Assembly (NCBI RefSeq): GCF_020497125.1 | Contig: NC_059073.1 | Span: forward strand, 9,321,225 to 9,385,224 | Origin: Mauremys mutica | Lineage: Eukaryota > Chordata > Testudines > Geoemydidae | Direction: 5' to 3' | DNA: 64,000 bases | Part shown: one piece after another, positions 24,551-36,260 of the stretch | How positions within the stretch are numbered: position 1 is the first letter of the stretch | How the letters are laid out: each line of letters begins with the position of its first letter | The notes under the pieces: generated by a model | What the model saw: the letters and a program-made list of their open reading frames with translations, nothing else | Database searches by the model: none | What the model was told of the DNA's origin: nothing | Position numbers and translations under genes: made by a program

Positions 24551-25064
24551 GTCAGTATCCTGTGTTTATATATAGTCGGTTTTCTTTCTGGCTTCTCAGG
24601 GACTGGCACAAAGTAATCTAAGCTCTTTGGAGTTGTCTGAAAAAAGGTGTTTGTTGAAAAATGCTTGCATTGAAATCAAAGAAAATCCATGCCAATAAGC
24701 ACATTCTGCAAAACCCATTTCAATATTTACAAAACCCGCTGGGCCAGATTTTGCCTTTGTTCTACTAAGCCGGGCAGGGGAGCAAAAAGGAGGAAACTTC
24801 CTTGCCAGAATAGAATCTGCCTGGATCTTGGGTCCAGGTTGGGCACACAGTGCAGCCCCTCGCTCTCCAGATAGTCTTGCTATGAACAAGTTGGAGGAGA
24901 GTGGCAGAGCAGGTGGGGGGAATCTTTGCAGCATTCCCATTACTGGTCTGTACAGAGACCAGCAGAAAAGGGCCTGGATGCTTGATTAGGGTTCCTAGAT
25001 GTTCCAATACTATAAGTAATGAACAACAACAACTGGAGAGGTACAGGTGCCAGAATTAGAGTTC

Positions 25065-25430
25065 ACAGGGAAATTTCATGATTTCAAAATGTCTTTTTAT
25101 TCTGAATCGGAATGAAACATTGACATTTGGAATTTCCCAGGAAAGGAAATTTCCAGGAAAATTTCATTTCAGGTCCACCAAAATGTTTTGTTTCAGTTTC
25201 GACTTGTTTTTATCTGACGTTATAATTTACAATATGACATAAAAGAAAATTTGCAATGAAAGATCAAAATTTCTGGAGCACTTCAACCGCATCATAACAC
25301 TTCACTCTGATGGGTTTTTTTAATGAAATTTTGCTGAAATCGATGCATTCTCATAAAATGTTTCTATTCCAGCAAATCGGCATTTTCCGAGAGGGATGAA
25401 TGGTGTGTCGGAAAATTTTCAACCAGCTCT
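25065..25430. repeat. AT-rich dispersed repeat, copy 3
   Basis: GGAATTTCCCAGGAAAGGAA, TTTCCAGGAAAATTTC and a right end GGAAAATTTTCAACCAGCTC; the last word also ends copy 1. Imperfect inverted AAATTTCC / GGAAATTT words recur. It lies only about 0.5 kb from copy 2. Confidence 0.5.
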
Positions 25431-26169
25431 AATAACAATGCTAAGGTGCAAAGGAGCGAAAAGCGGCTCTCCATCCAGGGCTGCAGTAACTGACTTCCTT
25501 CCCACGTGCAAGACGGGGTAGGGGAAGGATTGTGACCCAAGGACGCCTGAGTCCTCGTGCCCCCCAGAGCTATACCTCAGACGATGTTGCCTACCCCCTA
25601 CGCTCTGCTCAATGCTGTGCCTAGAACTCAATATAGCCCTACGTTTGGGACCGGCTTCCCAGTGCCATCTTTAAACAACGGGGAAAACGGCGATTGAACA
25701 GAGCAGCTTGGAGATGGAGGAACGCAGTGATCTGCTAACCCGCCGGGCTGAGCGGCAGACGAGGCGGAATGCCTTTGAGTGATGGAACTGACAGCGTTCA
25801 GTCCCGGGCTGCAATTAGCTGGGAGGATTCAGACTGACAAGGGCTTTTGTTCCCTTCACATCCCTGGCAGCCCCTCTCCTCCCTCAGAATGTCAGGCTTT
25901 CTGAAGGGAAATTCACACATCACCAGGCATTGTCCTTCATCCTTTCTGACTGCCTGGACCACTGGATAACAGTGCCTAATTGAAGCGCTTTCATGCAAAG
26001 CTGTCAGATGTGGTGGCTGATGGCAGAGATGTGAAGAGGGCAAGGCTGGCTTCTACAGCGGTTCCAGGCAGGAAACTCCAGAGAAGGTCATTAGCTTAGT
26101 GCAGCAATTCTCAGCCTCTTCTGTATCAGGATCTTGGGACTCGACAAAGCCCATTAAATCAATGTAAAT

Positions 26170-26235
26170 AGCTAACATTTCCAGAACATCTTTCACTGAA
26201 GGATCCCAAAGTGCTTTACAGATCTCGTCAACATC
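26170..26235. repeat. Ancient repeat fragment (GGATCCCAAAGTGCTTTACA)
   Basis: AACATTTCCAGAACATCTTTC followed by GGATCCCAAAGTGCTTTACA matches a recurring old reptile/mammal repeat segment. A second copy, GGATCCCAAAGCACTTTTCA, is at 57742-57762. Confidence 0.45.
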
Positions 26236-26869
26236 ACTGAAATGCAGCCATATCTGGGGTAGAACAAGCCAGCTATTTAGCAGCGCACAGCAACGCCATG
26301 CAACTATTTAGGACAAGAAGTGAAAAATATCCTTTGGAGTTAGACGCAGTCAACCACTCACAAGCAGCAATCAGACTGAGCGCAACTGTTCCAGGCATTC
26401 CCTGAGACCCCTTCGTGATTTGTTATGAGTCCAATCCTTTTCTGAATTTCCCAAGAGCCGAAGCGGGCCTGAAGTGGTGCTGCGATCTTGTGCTGGCCCA
26501 TTGTACAGAAGTGGATTTAACCTGTAAGTCATTTTCGGAGGCACACCTTGTTGGCCAGAATGCAGTGGGTCTCATGCCAGCATCCCACAGCCGACGTATT
26601 TATAACAGAAGGGGCAGAGCTGGGAATCTGAGCTCTGCCACAGAGGTTAATGTGGAGTGCTCCCCACCTACATTATGGCTCCTTGGTCACTTGTGAACTG
26701 TGCAGGCACGGAGGCCTGGTACCGTGACACTACACGGCATGAAGCAGGACGTTGCACGACATCAGGCTCTCTCTCCGCACCAAGAGGAGCATTGGGATGC
26801 TAAGAAACCTGGGGGGTTCTCTCTGGGACACTTGGAAAAGTGTCCTCGAAGCCTGGCAATTGTACTTCT

Positions 26870-27170
26870 CTAAGGATATGTCTAGACTACCCGCCGTATC
26901 GGCGGGTAGCGATCGATTTCTCGGGGATCGATATATCGTGTCTCATCTAGACGCGATATATTGATCCCCGAAAGCACTCCTGTCGACTCCGGAACTCCAC
27001 CAGTGCTAACAGCGGTAGCGGAGTCGACAGGGGGAGCCGCAGATGTCGATCCTGCACCGTGAGGATGAGAGGTAAATCGATCTAAGATACTTCAACTTCA
27101 GCTACGCTATTCACGTAGCTGAAGTTGTGTATCTTAGATCGATCCCCCTCCAGTGCAGACCAGCCCTAAG
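26870..27170 (-). mobile_element. Cruciform MITE, copy 1
   Basis: About 300 bp between TAA on both sides, with ends GGATATGTCTAGAC and GCAGACCAGCCC, suggesting a PIF/Harbinger-type (TWA target) MITE. It folds into several hairpins. One has a perfect 14-bp outer stem (27076-27089 with 27130-27143) and a perfect 14-bp inner stem (27093-27106 with 27114-27127); another is a 21-bp stem GGGGATCGATATATCG.../...CGATATATTGATCCCC. It is CpG-rich for a turtle intron. Homologous, in inverse orientation, to 37640-37934. Confidence 0.7.
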
Positions 27171-27234
27171 CCATCTGCATGCATGTAAACCCACTGGTGA
27201 GAGTGTGTAACTGGTGCTCCTGTGGTGTTGATCC

Positions 27235-27330
27235 ACAACGGCTACGAGTTTGGTTCTTTAGCTCACACTGTAGCAGCTCCTGCTTCTAGTTCTGGAGGTC
27301 CCCAGTTCAATCCCCAGTGTGTTGGCCAGG
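27235..27330 (+). mobile_element. tRNA-derived SINE head fragment
   Basis: TTCTTTAGCTCACACTGTAG (A-box-like), then GGAGGTCCCCAGTTCAATCC (B-box-like). The spacing fits a tRNA-derived head, but flanks show no cloverleaf and there is no tRNA 3' end, so this is a SINE remnant. A related antisense piece lies at 34730-34870. Confidence 0.5.
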
Positions 27331-28974
27331 AGGGTGGCTGTCACACATGTATTCAACAGAATATGGCAAATGGTGGCTAAACCAGCGGAGGGTTTATGGC
27401 ACGTATGACACCTATGCGGCCCATCAAAAGGATGGCATATGGGTTTCCAGGTAACTGGAGCGGCTTCCGTCAAACGTTGTTAAAAGGCAAATTGGAACGA
27501 TTTCCTGCCCTTTAACGGGGACATTGCAAAGCATTCCAGAAGCAGAGCACTGAGCAATGAAAGCAGTATGTTGGCCCTGGGAAAGATGCAGCCAAGAAGA
27601 TGGCCAGTCAATGGGCCTCAGAAACATAAGGACAAACTCTGAAGTTTTTATTCAGGACAAATTCCCCTTGATCTCTGGGATCTCAGGATGATCTGGCTCT
27701 GTCCTGCCAGCTAAAAGAGCCCCTCCAAATTATCTCGGGCCTCACACTGTCACAGCAATATGTTTATTATGTTGGTTCACAATATGAGGATGTGGAGGGG
27801 TCATCCATCAATTCAAAGTGCCCACAGGATGATGCAAACTTTGCAACTCATTCCTACAGCATTGGGATGCAACAGTGTTGTCCTGTACGACATTTACAAA
27901 TAGAAGCCAGCACTAAGCTGCGCTAATCTTGTCTCCGCTGGATTTTACTTTTTTTCCTTCCCTTGCAAGCAAGATCACAGGAAAAGCTGCTGCAGAATGA
28001 AGAGGTGAGCACCAAAGTCTATACTCAGCTGAGCTGCGTCTGCTGTAACCATGCATCTCCAGGAGAAAGCCAGGCTCCCTGATGCTAATGCACTGACTGT
28101 TAGGATCACAAAATTGCAAGGGGTTGAAAGAAGCTTACAGGGACATTGTCAAGTCTCTTACAGTTCGTCATGTCAGCTCTTATACCCTTCCACTGTTATT
28201 CATTCTAAACTGGCATTTAGAAAAAAACCAACAAAGGAAATGCATGGACAGGAAATTTCATGGCATCAGATTAAAGCTGCGATGGGCTGTCAGAATGTGC
28301 ACAATTTAAACCAACGGATGACACTTCAGGGAGCGTGGCTAAAGGTGCTGTCCCTTTTCCATTCCTTCAAGATGGCACCGGCTCAAGACGAAACATCAGG
28401 CTGGCAAGACCAGAGATGCTCACTGAAGATTCAGGACACGTAGCATTTCAAAATGACTCTGCCATGGTATCTAGAGATGGGTCTGAACAAAAACCACCCA
28501 TCTAGTCACCAGGTCCAAATCTTGCAGTTGACTCACACATCTCTCTAACGGGCATAAACCAATCCCCCATGCTGCTCTGTTCAGCACCAGATCTAAACTC
28601 TGAAAATGGCTCTTCCTTCTAAATTGAGCTAAATGGGACCCTGGGGAAGTTTAGATCTGGATCCAAACTTTGAGTCTCAAGGCCACCTCTGATTGTATCA
28701 ACTGGATGAAAGGTAAAAGCAAGGGTCTTGCCGACTGTGCTCATAAAGGGACTTGTGCATTTGTACAAGAATGGGGAGAATTAGCTCAAAGATTCGGACC
28801 ACATTCCAGTTTAAGTAATGGCATCTTGCTTGCCTAAATCCCCCTTCAGTACACGATACGCTTCGCGTCCTGACTCTAACTGGCGCAGTGCTGGTGTGCA
28901 CACTGTCCCATTCCACTCCAGAACTCACAGCATTTCAGCAGTGGGTGAAAAAAGCCCATAGAAGGAGAGTTTGT

Positions 28975-29105
28975 TACGTGCTTTAATATCATTTGGCGAG
29001 AAAGTGATGGAAGGTGTTATGTATAAATGCAAGCTATTTGCCATTCATAATGATTATTAAATGCAAGGCCTAATTAATCACTAATTACGTCAGCCCAGCT
29101 CAGAG
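28975..29105. promoter_or_regulatory. Candidate conserved noncoding element
   Basis: A repeat-free AT-rich island with TTTAATATCATTTGGC, GATTATTAAATGCAAGG, TAATTAATCACTAATTA and TTACGTCA: clustered homeodomain-type TAAT cores and a CRE-like word. The composition stands out from both sides. Function is inferred only from motif clustering. Confidence 0.25.
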
Positions 29106-29727
29106 CAGCTCAGTGGAGACTGCAGCACCGGCTGGAACGGCTCTGCCCTTCTCACTGACTGCACCTGCTTTGCCACCTCATGCCCTGTCAATCCCAGCGG
29201 ACTGACAGCAGCTGTTTAATGGTGCACTGCAGCACTACAAAAAAACTGAAGTTGGATAATGGAAATTCCTGCTCTGTCGGAGTCAAAGGGAGACGGCTGC
29301 GGGGTAAATCCCTGGGAGGGTTTTACCGGGATACAAGTCACTCTTCCAGGCAAGCCATGCTTCCCAAGAGGGGAATTAACAAGGTGCTAAAATCCCTGGC
29401 CCTACAGGGACATGCACCAGTTTCCTGCTCCTCTAGATCCAACCACGGATTGCATGCCCCTGCCTTCATTCAGCAGCTGTTTCTCAGAGCTCCACTAGCC
29501 CTGTGCTGCCCACAGGTACAGTCCTCTCAATCTCTCAATTACAGTGAGCTCCGAAAGGGTATTTCCTTCGCCGTGCTCTGGCCTGTCTCATGAGACCCCA
29601 GTGTGTGCTGCAGCGGCTTCAGAGCAGGCTCTGAACTCTTCAGCCACAGCCACTCTACACTGAGCCAGTCACGCTCTGCTGGATGTGCCTACAGCATTCA
29701 ACAGCCACCAGGGACTTAAACAAAGCC

Positions 29728-29792
29728 TGGAGAGAGAGAGAGACAGAGAGAGCGAGAGGGAGAGACAGAGAGAGAGAGAGAGTGTGTGTGTA
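29728..29792. repeat. (GA)n microsatellite
   Basis: Imperfect GAGAGAGACAGAGAGAGCGA runs ending in GTGTGTGTG. Simple repeat. Confidence 0.9.
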
Positions 29793-29978
29793 GCAGGGAC
29801 ATGAGTCCCAGGGCACAGTCGCTGTTCAGTTCTCCCTCTTGTAAACCGGCCAGAGCAGATGTTTGCGAGGAATAGGATCTTTCCAAATGATCTCTGTGCA
29901 TTTTCCTGAGCGACTCACTAACACAGCTGCAGTATGGGTCACCATAAAGGCAGGATCAGAGCAGTGGTGATGGCCGAA

Positions 29979-30004
29979 CACACACACACACACACACACA
30001 CACC
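29979..30004. repeat. (CA)n microsatellite
   Basis: An uninterrupted run of about 12 CA units followed by CCCCC. Good candidate for length polymorphism. Confidence 0.95.
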
Positions 30005-30798
30005 CCCAATCAAGCCAAACCATCCGCTCAGTGGCTTTGTAGAGCTATTATGGTTAAAAAAAAACAAAAAAAAAAACCCTTCTTGGTAGGAAAGGGGGGA
30101 TTGACGGTTTCCTCTCCCCACGAGCCTTGGCCATGACGTACACCTCACGCAGGCACAGTAGGTGCAGTCATCACCCAAGCTGGGCTCAGGCAGCGCTCTG
30201 CATCGTGCTGGGGAGTTTGATCTCCCCTCACTCAGACATCAGGAGCTCAACCAAGGCCTGGCAGCAGGACGGCAGCATTATAAATGGCTGACTGGGTGCA
30301 ATTTCTGGGGTCGGGGGGGAGGTGTCTCCTAAGCCGCGGTGTTAATAACACAGCACGCCAGGGCCGGTCCTGCTCAGAGTTTTCAAATGGATTAAGGCTG
30401 AGAGCCTCAGAGTGTGTGTGAGCTCATGGCATGCTCTGCACCGGCAGAGATGGCTTGCTCCTGCGTACAGCTGCTCCCTCGGAGCACAGCGGAGGAGCTC
30501 AGCTTTCATGGCCCACTGCTTCTTTTGTGCCTGAGCCCGGTTCCCCTGAAGTCACTGGCCAAACTCCTGTGAGCACCACTTGGCCCTTTGACCGCCTTGC
30601 TGAGGGTCAGTTCCAGGAGGCGTCTCTCCCCTCTGCACTCTGGATTACAGCATTGCAATACACCCCAGGGGAGGAGTTTCGCTGTGACGAGTGCACTGGG
30701 TCACCCGGCTCTATCTGGGAGTTGGGGATTTAGGCACATTGCTGCCTCCACCCCGAGCACCCAGAAGGGGAGGCAGGAATCAGCTGCCTCATGCTGCA

Positions 30799-31245
30799 CA
30801 GTACGTTCACACTGCACGCTGCTATCAGCAGCATGTGGATTACATAGCCGCACAGCCCCCTTAGCATGGGTATCAACAGCAGTGTAGGCTTAGGTGAGTA
30901 AAGACCTGCCTGAAGGGTTTGAGGGGAGTATGCAAGTGCATACCGCACCCGGCTCTCTGCACACCCAAGCCGGGCCTCCCTGTCTACACTGCTGTTTTAG
31001 CCACGTAGTGTCCAGCTGTCTCCTCGCTGCTAAAACCTTTCCCCCATGCAGAAAAAGACTCCGGCTCTGGCAAGCGGGAAAGACTTGGGCAGCTCTCTGC
31101 TGCTGGAGTCTCTGCCCTGCCAGAGCCTTTCACTGACACGTAGTGCATGCTGCAGTGTGGATGCAGCAGCCTTTCCACTGTAGCGCGTAGCTGCATGTGC
31201 CCGACACGCTACTACCAGTGGTGTGTAGTGTAGACGTAGCCTTAG
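30799..31245 (-). mobile_element. ~450-bp MITE, copy A
   Basis: Left end AGTACGTTCACACTGCACGC and right end GTGTAGTGTAGACGTAGCCT are inverted relatives. Interior motifs AAGACTCCGGCTCTGGC, CTGCTGTTTTAGC and CCAGAGCCTTTC are the reverse complement of motifs in 55017-55496. The two are copies of one non-coding transposon in opposite orientations. The terminus GGCTACGTCTACACT points to a Harbinger-type MITE. Confidence 0.65.
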
Positions 31246-32013
31246 AGGGCACTGGTGTAATTCTGCTAGAGGTGACGGAGCCTCCTGCAGTAGTCCGGGC
31301 AGCCAGCTCCAGCAATGGCCGGCAGCCAGCCATCCCGCTGGGCCGCACAGCAGCCAACGTCCTGTCCCGGGGTGCGAGGAGTGACAGTGGCTAGCGGCCT
31401 AAAAAGAGTCAGGGATTAGCAGCAAAGGGAAGGAGCGGAGCAGTCACATCAGCTTTCCTGGGGAGATTCCAGCTTGGTTCAGGCACAGGCAGCAGGTCTG
31501 CCCCTGAGAACGATGGAAAGTCACGGCAGCCTGCTGGCCGCTTTGCAAGCGTGCAGATCTAGTGGCAAAGAGGAGCCAGTAAGGTTTCTCTGTTCACTGG
31601 CACTGCTTTGCCCTGGCGTGGGAGGGCGAGGGAAGACGGGCGCTGATTGCTCCGGGGTCGAGCTTTGTTTGCACTGAGGGGATCATTGCAGCCTAGATGG
31701 AGAATTCTGTTCTGCATCTCTCCCTTTTTCCTTTCTCCTCCCCTGGCTCTATTTCAGGGTGAACCTCTCCCATCTCAAACCTCCACCCCCCTGAGTGGGG
31801 ACCCTACAATAACACCGGCCAGGGTCTGGGCACTGCACGCCTACTTGTGTCTTCGGTCTCTAGTTCGGGCTAAACTCCAGGCAGTGACTGATGCTGAGCG
31901 GAGGCAGGTGAGTCAGTACAGTTCCGATAAAACAGCCTTGACACTGACACAGATGTTAGGAACTGCCTCTTATAACCCCTTTGTTTACAACAGCCTGCTT
32001 CTCCGTGGCCCTG

Positions 32014-32138
32014 TAGGGTGACCAGACAGCAAGTGTGAAAAATCAGGACAGGGAGTGGGGGGTAATAGGAGCCCATTTAAAAAAAAAGTCCCAAATATCG
32101 GGACTGTCCCTATAAAATCTGGACATCTGGTCACCCTA
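32014..32138. mobile_element. 125-bp TIR MITE, copy 1
   Basis: TAGGGTGACCAGACAGCAAG at the left and GGACATCTGGTCACCCTA at the right give inverted TAGGGTGACCAGA termini bounded by TA. The interior reads GTGAAAAATCAGGACAGG ... AAATATCGGGACTGTCCC, itself palindromic. TA ends suggest a Tc1/mariner-type MITE. Confidence 0.8.
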
Positions 32139-33572
32139 TGGTCCTGCACCTTGTGTGGTCAAACACCACCGCCATGAGTGAGTGAGTAGCGTGTTACCCT
32201 CTCTTTGTACACCCTTTGCTAGCCAAGGTGCAAAGCAGTGGAGAATCAGGCAAGGGATGTGTGCTGAGTGCAGAATACGGGTCTCAGAGTATGACAGACC
32301 AGACTCTGCCTTGCTTTGGCTGCATGTTTAAAGGAGTGAGCAGGGATCCTGGCTGGAGAAGAATGGCGTGTCTATATGGGAAAAAGCTCACCCTAGCGGG
32401 TGTGCACTTTGGAAATGCACTAAGCTAGTGCACATGAGGAGTTAGTACAGAGTAGAGGGCGAGCTTTAAATTCACATCCTAGCTTGCTGCACACTAACTG
32501 TCCCAGATCAGAAGGTCTGTCTAACTCTGCTGCTGCTGGCTGGATCTCCAGCGTCACTCCAGGGCATAGAATCGCTGGTGGAATCAGGGTGGGGAACAGA
32601 TTGGCGTATTGCTGCTGAAGTTGCTGTCCTTTGGGTGCAATGTGCCCATGTCTCTATGGCTAAACTGCCTTTTTTTGTACACTCTCTCAGCTGCACTTTC
32701 TTTAATGCTGCTGCTGCTTCTGCTCTATGCTGAGTGATTTCAGCCTGGGCTATATTCCCTTATTCTCCCCTCTCTGTCTCATTCTGCCATTTCCACCCCT
32801 TCTCCTTGTCCCCAACACACATCTCGAAGGCGGGTGCTGTGCTGCTCCCACTCAAGGTTTTGTGAGCAGGCGATTTTGCCTGTTTTCAAGTAAATAAACA
32901 GCACGTGGCCCAGAACGTGGAAGGAGAAATCATGACATTTGGGGTGAAATGAAATGGTGAAAATCTCCAAGAACATTTCGTGAAAAACTATTTTCCACAC
33001 ACCAGCAGGCATGATACCGTCACGAGCCAGCCTTGACTCTATCTCCAATTCTCCATCTCCAATTCTCAGACCTGGAAAGCCTCCCGATCAACAACTTTCC
33101 CAGAGGCCTATACTCAAAATCCCTCCACTGATTCTACATTCCCCTATGGCCAGCAGAGCATTGGTGTGAACCAAAATGGATGGATTTACTTTCGGCTCCC
33201 ATTTAGGTATATCAATAAAGGCCGTATTTTCCAAATGCTCCATTCCCAATGTGCTCCCTTTGCAAACCACACCCTTATTTTGGTGCCTACCTGGTAGCGG
33301 AGCTCTTTTGAGACTCTGGCCTGGATCATGCAGTTCCCACCATTGACTGATAAAACAGACCCCAGAGATCAACCCAACAGGCATTCCTCCTACTTCACGT
33401 AACTTCAATATTAAAACCACCCTGAAAGGTACGTCTTGCACACTGGCCTCTTAAAAACTCTCCAAATACCACAGGCCTACATCAGAATGACGTCATAGAT
33501 GCAGCAGTTAATCTAACCAGCTGTTCGGCCTTTTCTATGTCAGGAACGAAGGGGTTGCAATGCACAAACTGA

Positions 33573-34085
33573 TTACGTGTGTGTCTACACTGCACACTAA
33601 GCCCAGATCTATGGGATCCAGGCTCGTGGACTTGGTGTTTCCAAGCCCGGGCCTGAGAGACCGCACTGCGGTTTGCGATTGCCAGATTCGGCAACTCCAG
33701 CCATGCTAACGCATACATACTGCCCTAGGCTAGTCTGACCAGGTAGCAATGGTTACCAACTGGGCTGGGGTGGGATAATAGGGTCCTATAGAAGAGAAAG
33801 CCCCTAATATCGGAACAGTCCTGATAAAATTGGAACATCTGGTCACCCTACACTACGCAGACCTTCTGACTCGGGTCTGCAGCTGGAGCTCTGTCCACGC
33901 TGCAAAATGACAGGGTTTAGCCCTCAGTCACAGCAGAACTCAGGCTCTGACCCACACCTTTAGCAAGGTCCTAGAGCCCAAGTCCGGGGTGCTTGCTGAC
34001 CTGAGTCAGGCTGACGTGTGTGTAGGGCTGCTTGGGCTCAAACCTGAGTCAGAGCATGGGCTAGGATGCAGGGTAGATGTACCCT
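33573..34085. mobile_element. Larger MITE split by a smaller one
   Basis: Left end GTGTGTCTACACTGCACACT and right end GGATGCAGGGTAGATGTACCC are related inverted termini. AGCCCAGATCTA and CCAAGCCCGGGC lie on one side, GCTTGGGCTCAAACCTGAGT on the other. Its middle is interrupted by the 120-bp TIR element at 33731-33850. Left arm ends at about 33720 and right arm resumes at about 33851. Confidence 0.6.
33731..33850. mobile_element. 125-bp TIR MITE, copy 2 (nested)
   Basis: TAGTCTGACCAGGTAGCAAT ... GGAACATCTGGTCACCCTA aligns with 32014-32138 and 43027-43150. It is the most diverged of the three and lies inside the larger MITE at 33573-34085, so it inserted later than that element. Confidence 0.75.
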
Positions 34086-34594
34086 CTGAGTTTAGTGCCT
34101 GTCGCGACTCTGACAGTAGCCAGCGCTAGGTGCTTAGGAAGATGGAGAAAAACAATAATGCACCTGGCCAAGTGTGCTACATTATGTTGCCATGGGGGGA
34201 ATTCCCTTCCAGCCCCCTAACGGGGAAGGGAATATAGGAGCTGATCCTACTCCCGCTGAAACCACCGGCAAAGCTCCCACCGGACTGCAGGCAGGCCCGT
34301 CCTCTCTCTCTCTCTCAGGCCCTTTCCTTCCTAAAGCCTCACACAGGCGCTCAGGTAAGAACAAAGAAATCACGCAGCCTCCAGACCCGAACAGGCAGCC
34401 AATCGGTTAGTGCAACCGAGCAGTGTGAAGGCTGCTTCCTTTCTCATCTTCCCCACGGGAAAGGCGCCTCTGTTGGCGTGGCTGCAGCCTGGAGGGCCCC
34501 GCTTCCTACAGGTGCCCCGGAGAGTCAATTCATGCGGGAGGAAAGGACAGAGGGGAGGAAAGGAAGAGTACGGAAGAGGTGGCCTGTTACTCAC

Positions 34595-34664
34595 TAGTTG
34601 ACGGTGCCATAGCCCTTGGCTTTCGTAAATCCCACGGAAATGGCAACCACCAAGGCAGGCAGCC
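34595..34664 (-). CDS. ADGRB1: ADGRB1 exon: TM4
   Basis: Short internal exon of 70 bp. Acceptor CCCTTAG, donor TA|GTGAGT. Two bases complete the Gly codon from the preceding exon, and it ends with two bases of a Tyr codon. It reads [19 protein letters not shown] then TVN. This is transmembrane helix 4 and the start of extracellular loop 2. The [12 protein letters not shown] wording is BAI1-like; the BAI3 counterpart I recall carries FTRTKGYG. The exon has no ORF signature of its own and was placed from protein motif, splice sites and phase. Confidence 0.93.
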
Positions 34665-34729
34665 CTAAGGGAATGAAACAAAAAGAGCGTCAGTCGTTTT
34701 AGTTTCTACGGAGGCTGCACCTCGCTCAG

Positions 34730-34870
34730 CGAGTCCTTCTCTGCCACAAACCCCTCTCCCCAGCCTGGATCCTCAGCAGCACCTGAACTCCTGACTCTTC
34801 AGGGCTAAGGACACGAGACTCTGCCCCTTGAGCTAAAGGAGGAACTCCGTTGGCTGGTAGTAGCAGTAGG
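34730..34870 (-). mobile_element. tRNA-derived SINE fragment, antisense
   Basis: On the minus strand CTCCTTTAGCTCAAGGGGCA (A-box-like) and, 40 bases on, GTCAGGAGTTCAGGTGCT (B-box-like). It lies about 65 bp beyond the acceptor of the TM4 exon. A relic, not a tRNA gene. Confidence 0.45.
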
Positions 34871-35920
34871 CTCCTATCCTCTGGTGTGGATCTGTCGCTA
34901 GAGGGCGACACGTGGCACGTAGAACTGTTTGTTTCAGAGAGACCCGCTCTCTTCCAGCGTCTCTGAGGGGAGGTGAAGGATGACACCCCTAGCTGGACAC
35001 ATTCTGTAGCGACCCCGGCTAGTGGCGGGCGGGTGTCTGGCAGGAAAGCTGTGTTGCTCATGTGACACATGCACCAAGCCATGTAGTGCTGGTGAGTGAC
35101 GCTGAGCTAGAGGCTGATGACGCCCTCAGCTTATATTCACAGAGCAAGTGCAGTGCGGGCAGCCACGGTGCTCACATCCCCCTTCCAAGGTGCTTCCCTC
35201 CTGACCTGGCACCACCTTCTCGCTCTCTCTGCTGAGGCTGCCCCAAGTGGGAGGGCAGATAGAGCCAGCTGGTTATTGTGACGTGCAGGTCTGGTCCCTC
35301 AGAATCAGCCTGAGATGCCGATTTGATTTCATAGAGAGCACTGAACAGCACTGGGGTGGTAACAGGTTAAGTCGTTACATACCCAGGCACAGACTGAACC
35401 AGTCACACAGAGGTGACAGGCTCTGTAACCCATTAACAGCCTCCTGATCCTTCCAGTTCCTCCAGCAATAAGCTACTCAAGGAGCTATGAAGGAGACCAG
35501 GGTGACTTTCTGGTTCACTCTGCCCTGCCTGGCCCTCCCTTTCCCCAGCGAAAATGCCTGAATACCAGATAGTAACATCTGCCTGTTCAGTTAGAGAGGT
35601 CTCCATGCGGCTTTTTATAGCCCTGCTCCTTGGGACATCGTGAAGTAAGCCATCTAAGTGCTAAAGACGGGCAAATCCCATTAGGAATCAGTGGGATCAC
35701 TAGCAAACAAGGATTAGCTCTGCTCTGACGAAGCCCCCATACTTGTGCAACAGGGTTCACATCAGGCTGTGGAAAAAGTGCAGGTATCCACTGACCCTGG
35801 TGATGGCTATCCACAGCGGTCACGTGCAGCCTCCAGGGATGCAAATCACTTTAAGACTCATCAGATATCAGGGTGAGCAACCAGTCTGCCGGCATCGTGC
35901 CTTATTGTTTGATATGAATA

Positions 35921-36260
35921 ATAGAATCATAGAATCTCAGGGTTGGAAGGGACCTCAGGAGGTCATCTAGTCCCACCCCCTGCTCAAAGCAGGACCAATC
36001 CCAACTAAATCATCCCAGCCAGGGCTTTGTCAAGCCTGCCGTTAAAAACCTCTAAGGAAGGAGATTCCACCACCTCCCTAGGGAACCCATTCCAGTGCTT
36101 CACCACCCTCCTAGTGAAAAAGTTGCTCCTAATATCCAACCTAAACCTTCCCCACTGCAACTTGAGACCATTACTCCTTGTTCTGTCATCTGGTACCACT
36201 GAGAACAGTCTAGATCCATCCTCTTTGGAACCCCCTTTCAGGTAGTTGAAAGCAGCTATG
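35921..36260 (-). pseudogene. CR1 LINE 3' end with ORF2 C-terminus, antisense
   Basis: Starts with AATCATAGAATCTCAGGGTT and CCAACTAAATCATCCCAGCC (CR1 3' terminus). The minus strand then encodes [20 protein letters not shown] and [18 protein letters not shown], the last part of CR1 ORF2. It is truncated 5' near 36260. Relatively little decayed. Confidence 0.9.

Larger units (their letters stand above)
23967..34594 (-). other. ADGRB1: Intron between TM4 exon and ECL2/TM5 exon
   Basis: The longest complete intron here, 10.6 kb. AT-rich repeats fill 24.2-25.4 kb; a cruciform MITE, a SINE piece, microsatellites, a MITE pair member and nested MITEs follow. 25.45-26.85, 27.35-28.95 and 32.2-33.5 kb show no recognisable element beyond the ancient fragment at 26.2 kb. 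Confidence 0.7.

Noticed and set aside
29728..30004. CRISPR-like or regulatory tandem array
   Set aside because: These are ordinary GA and CA microsatellites with no spacer-repeat structure.
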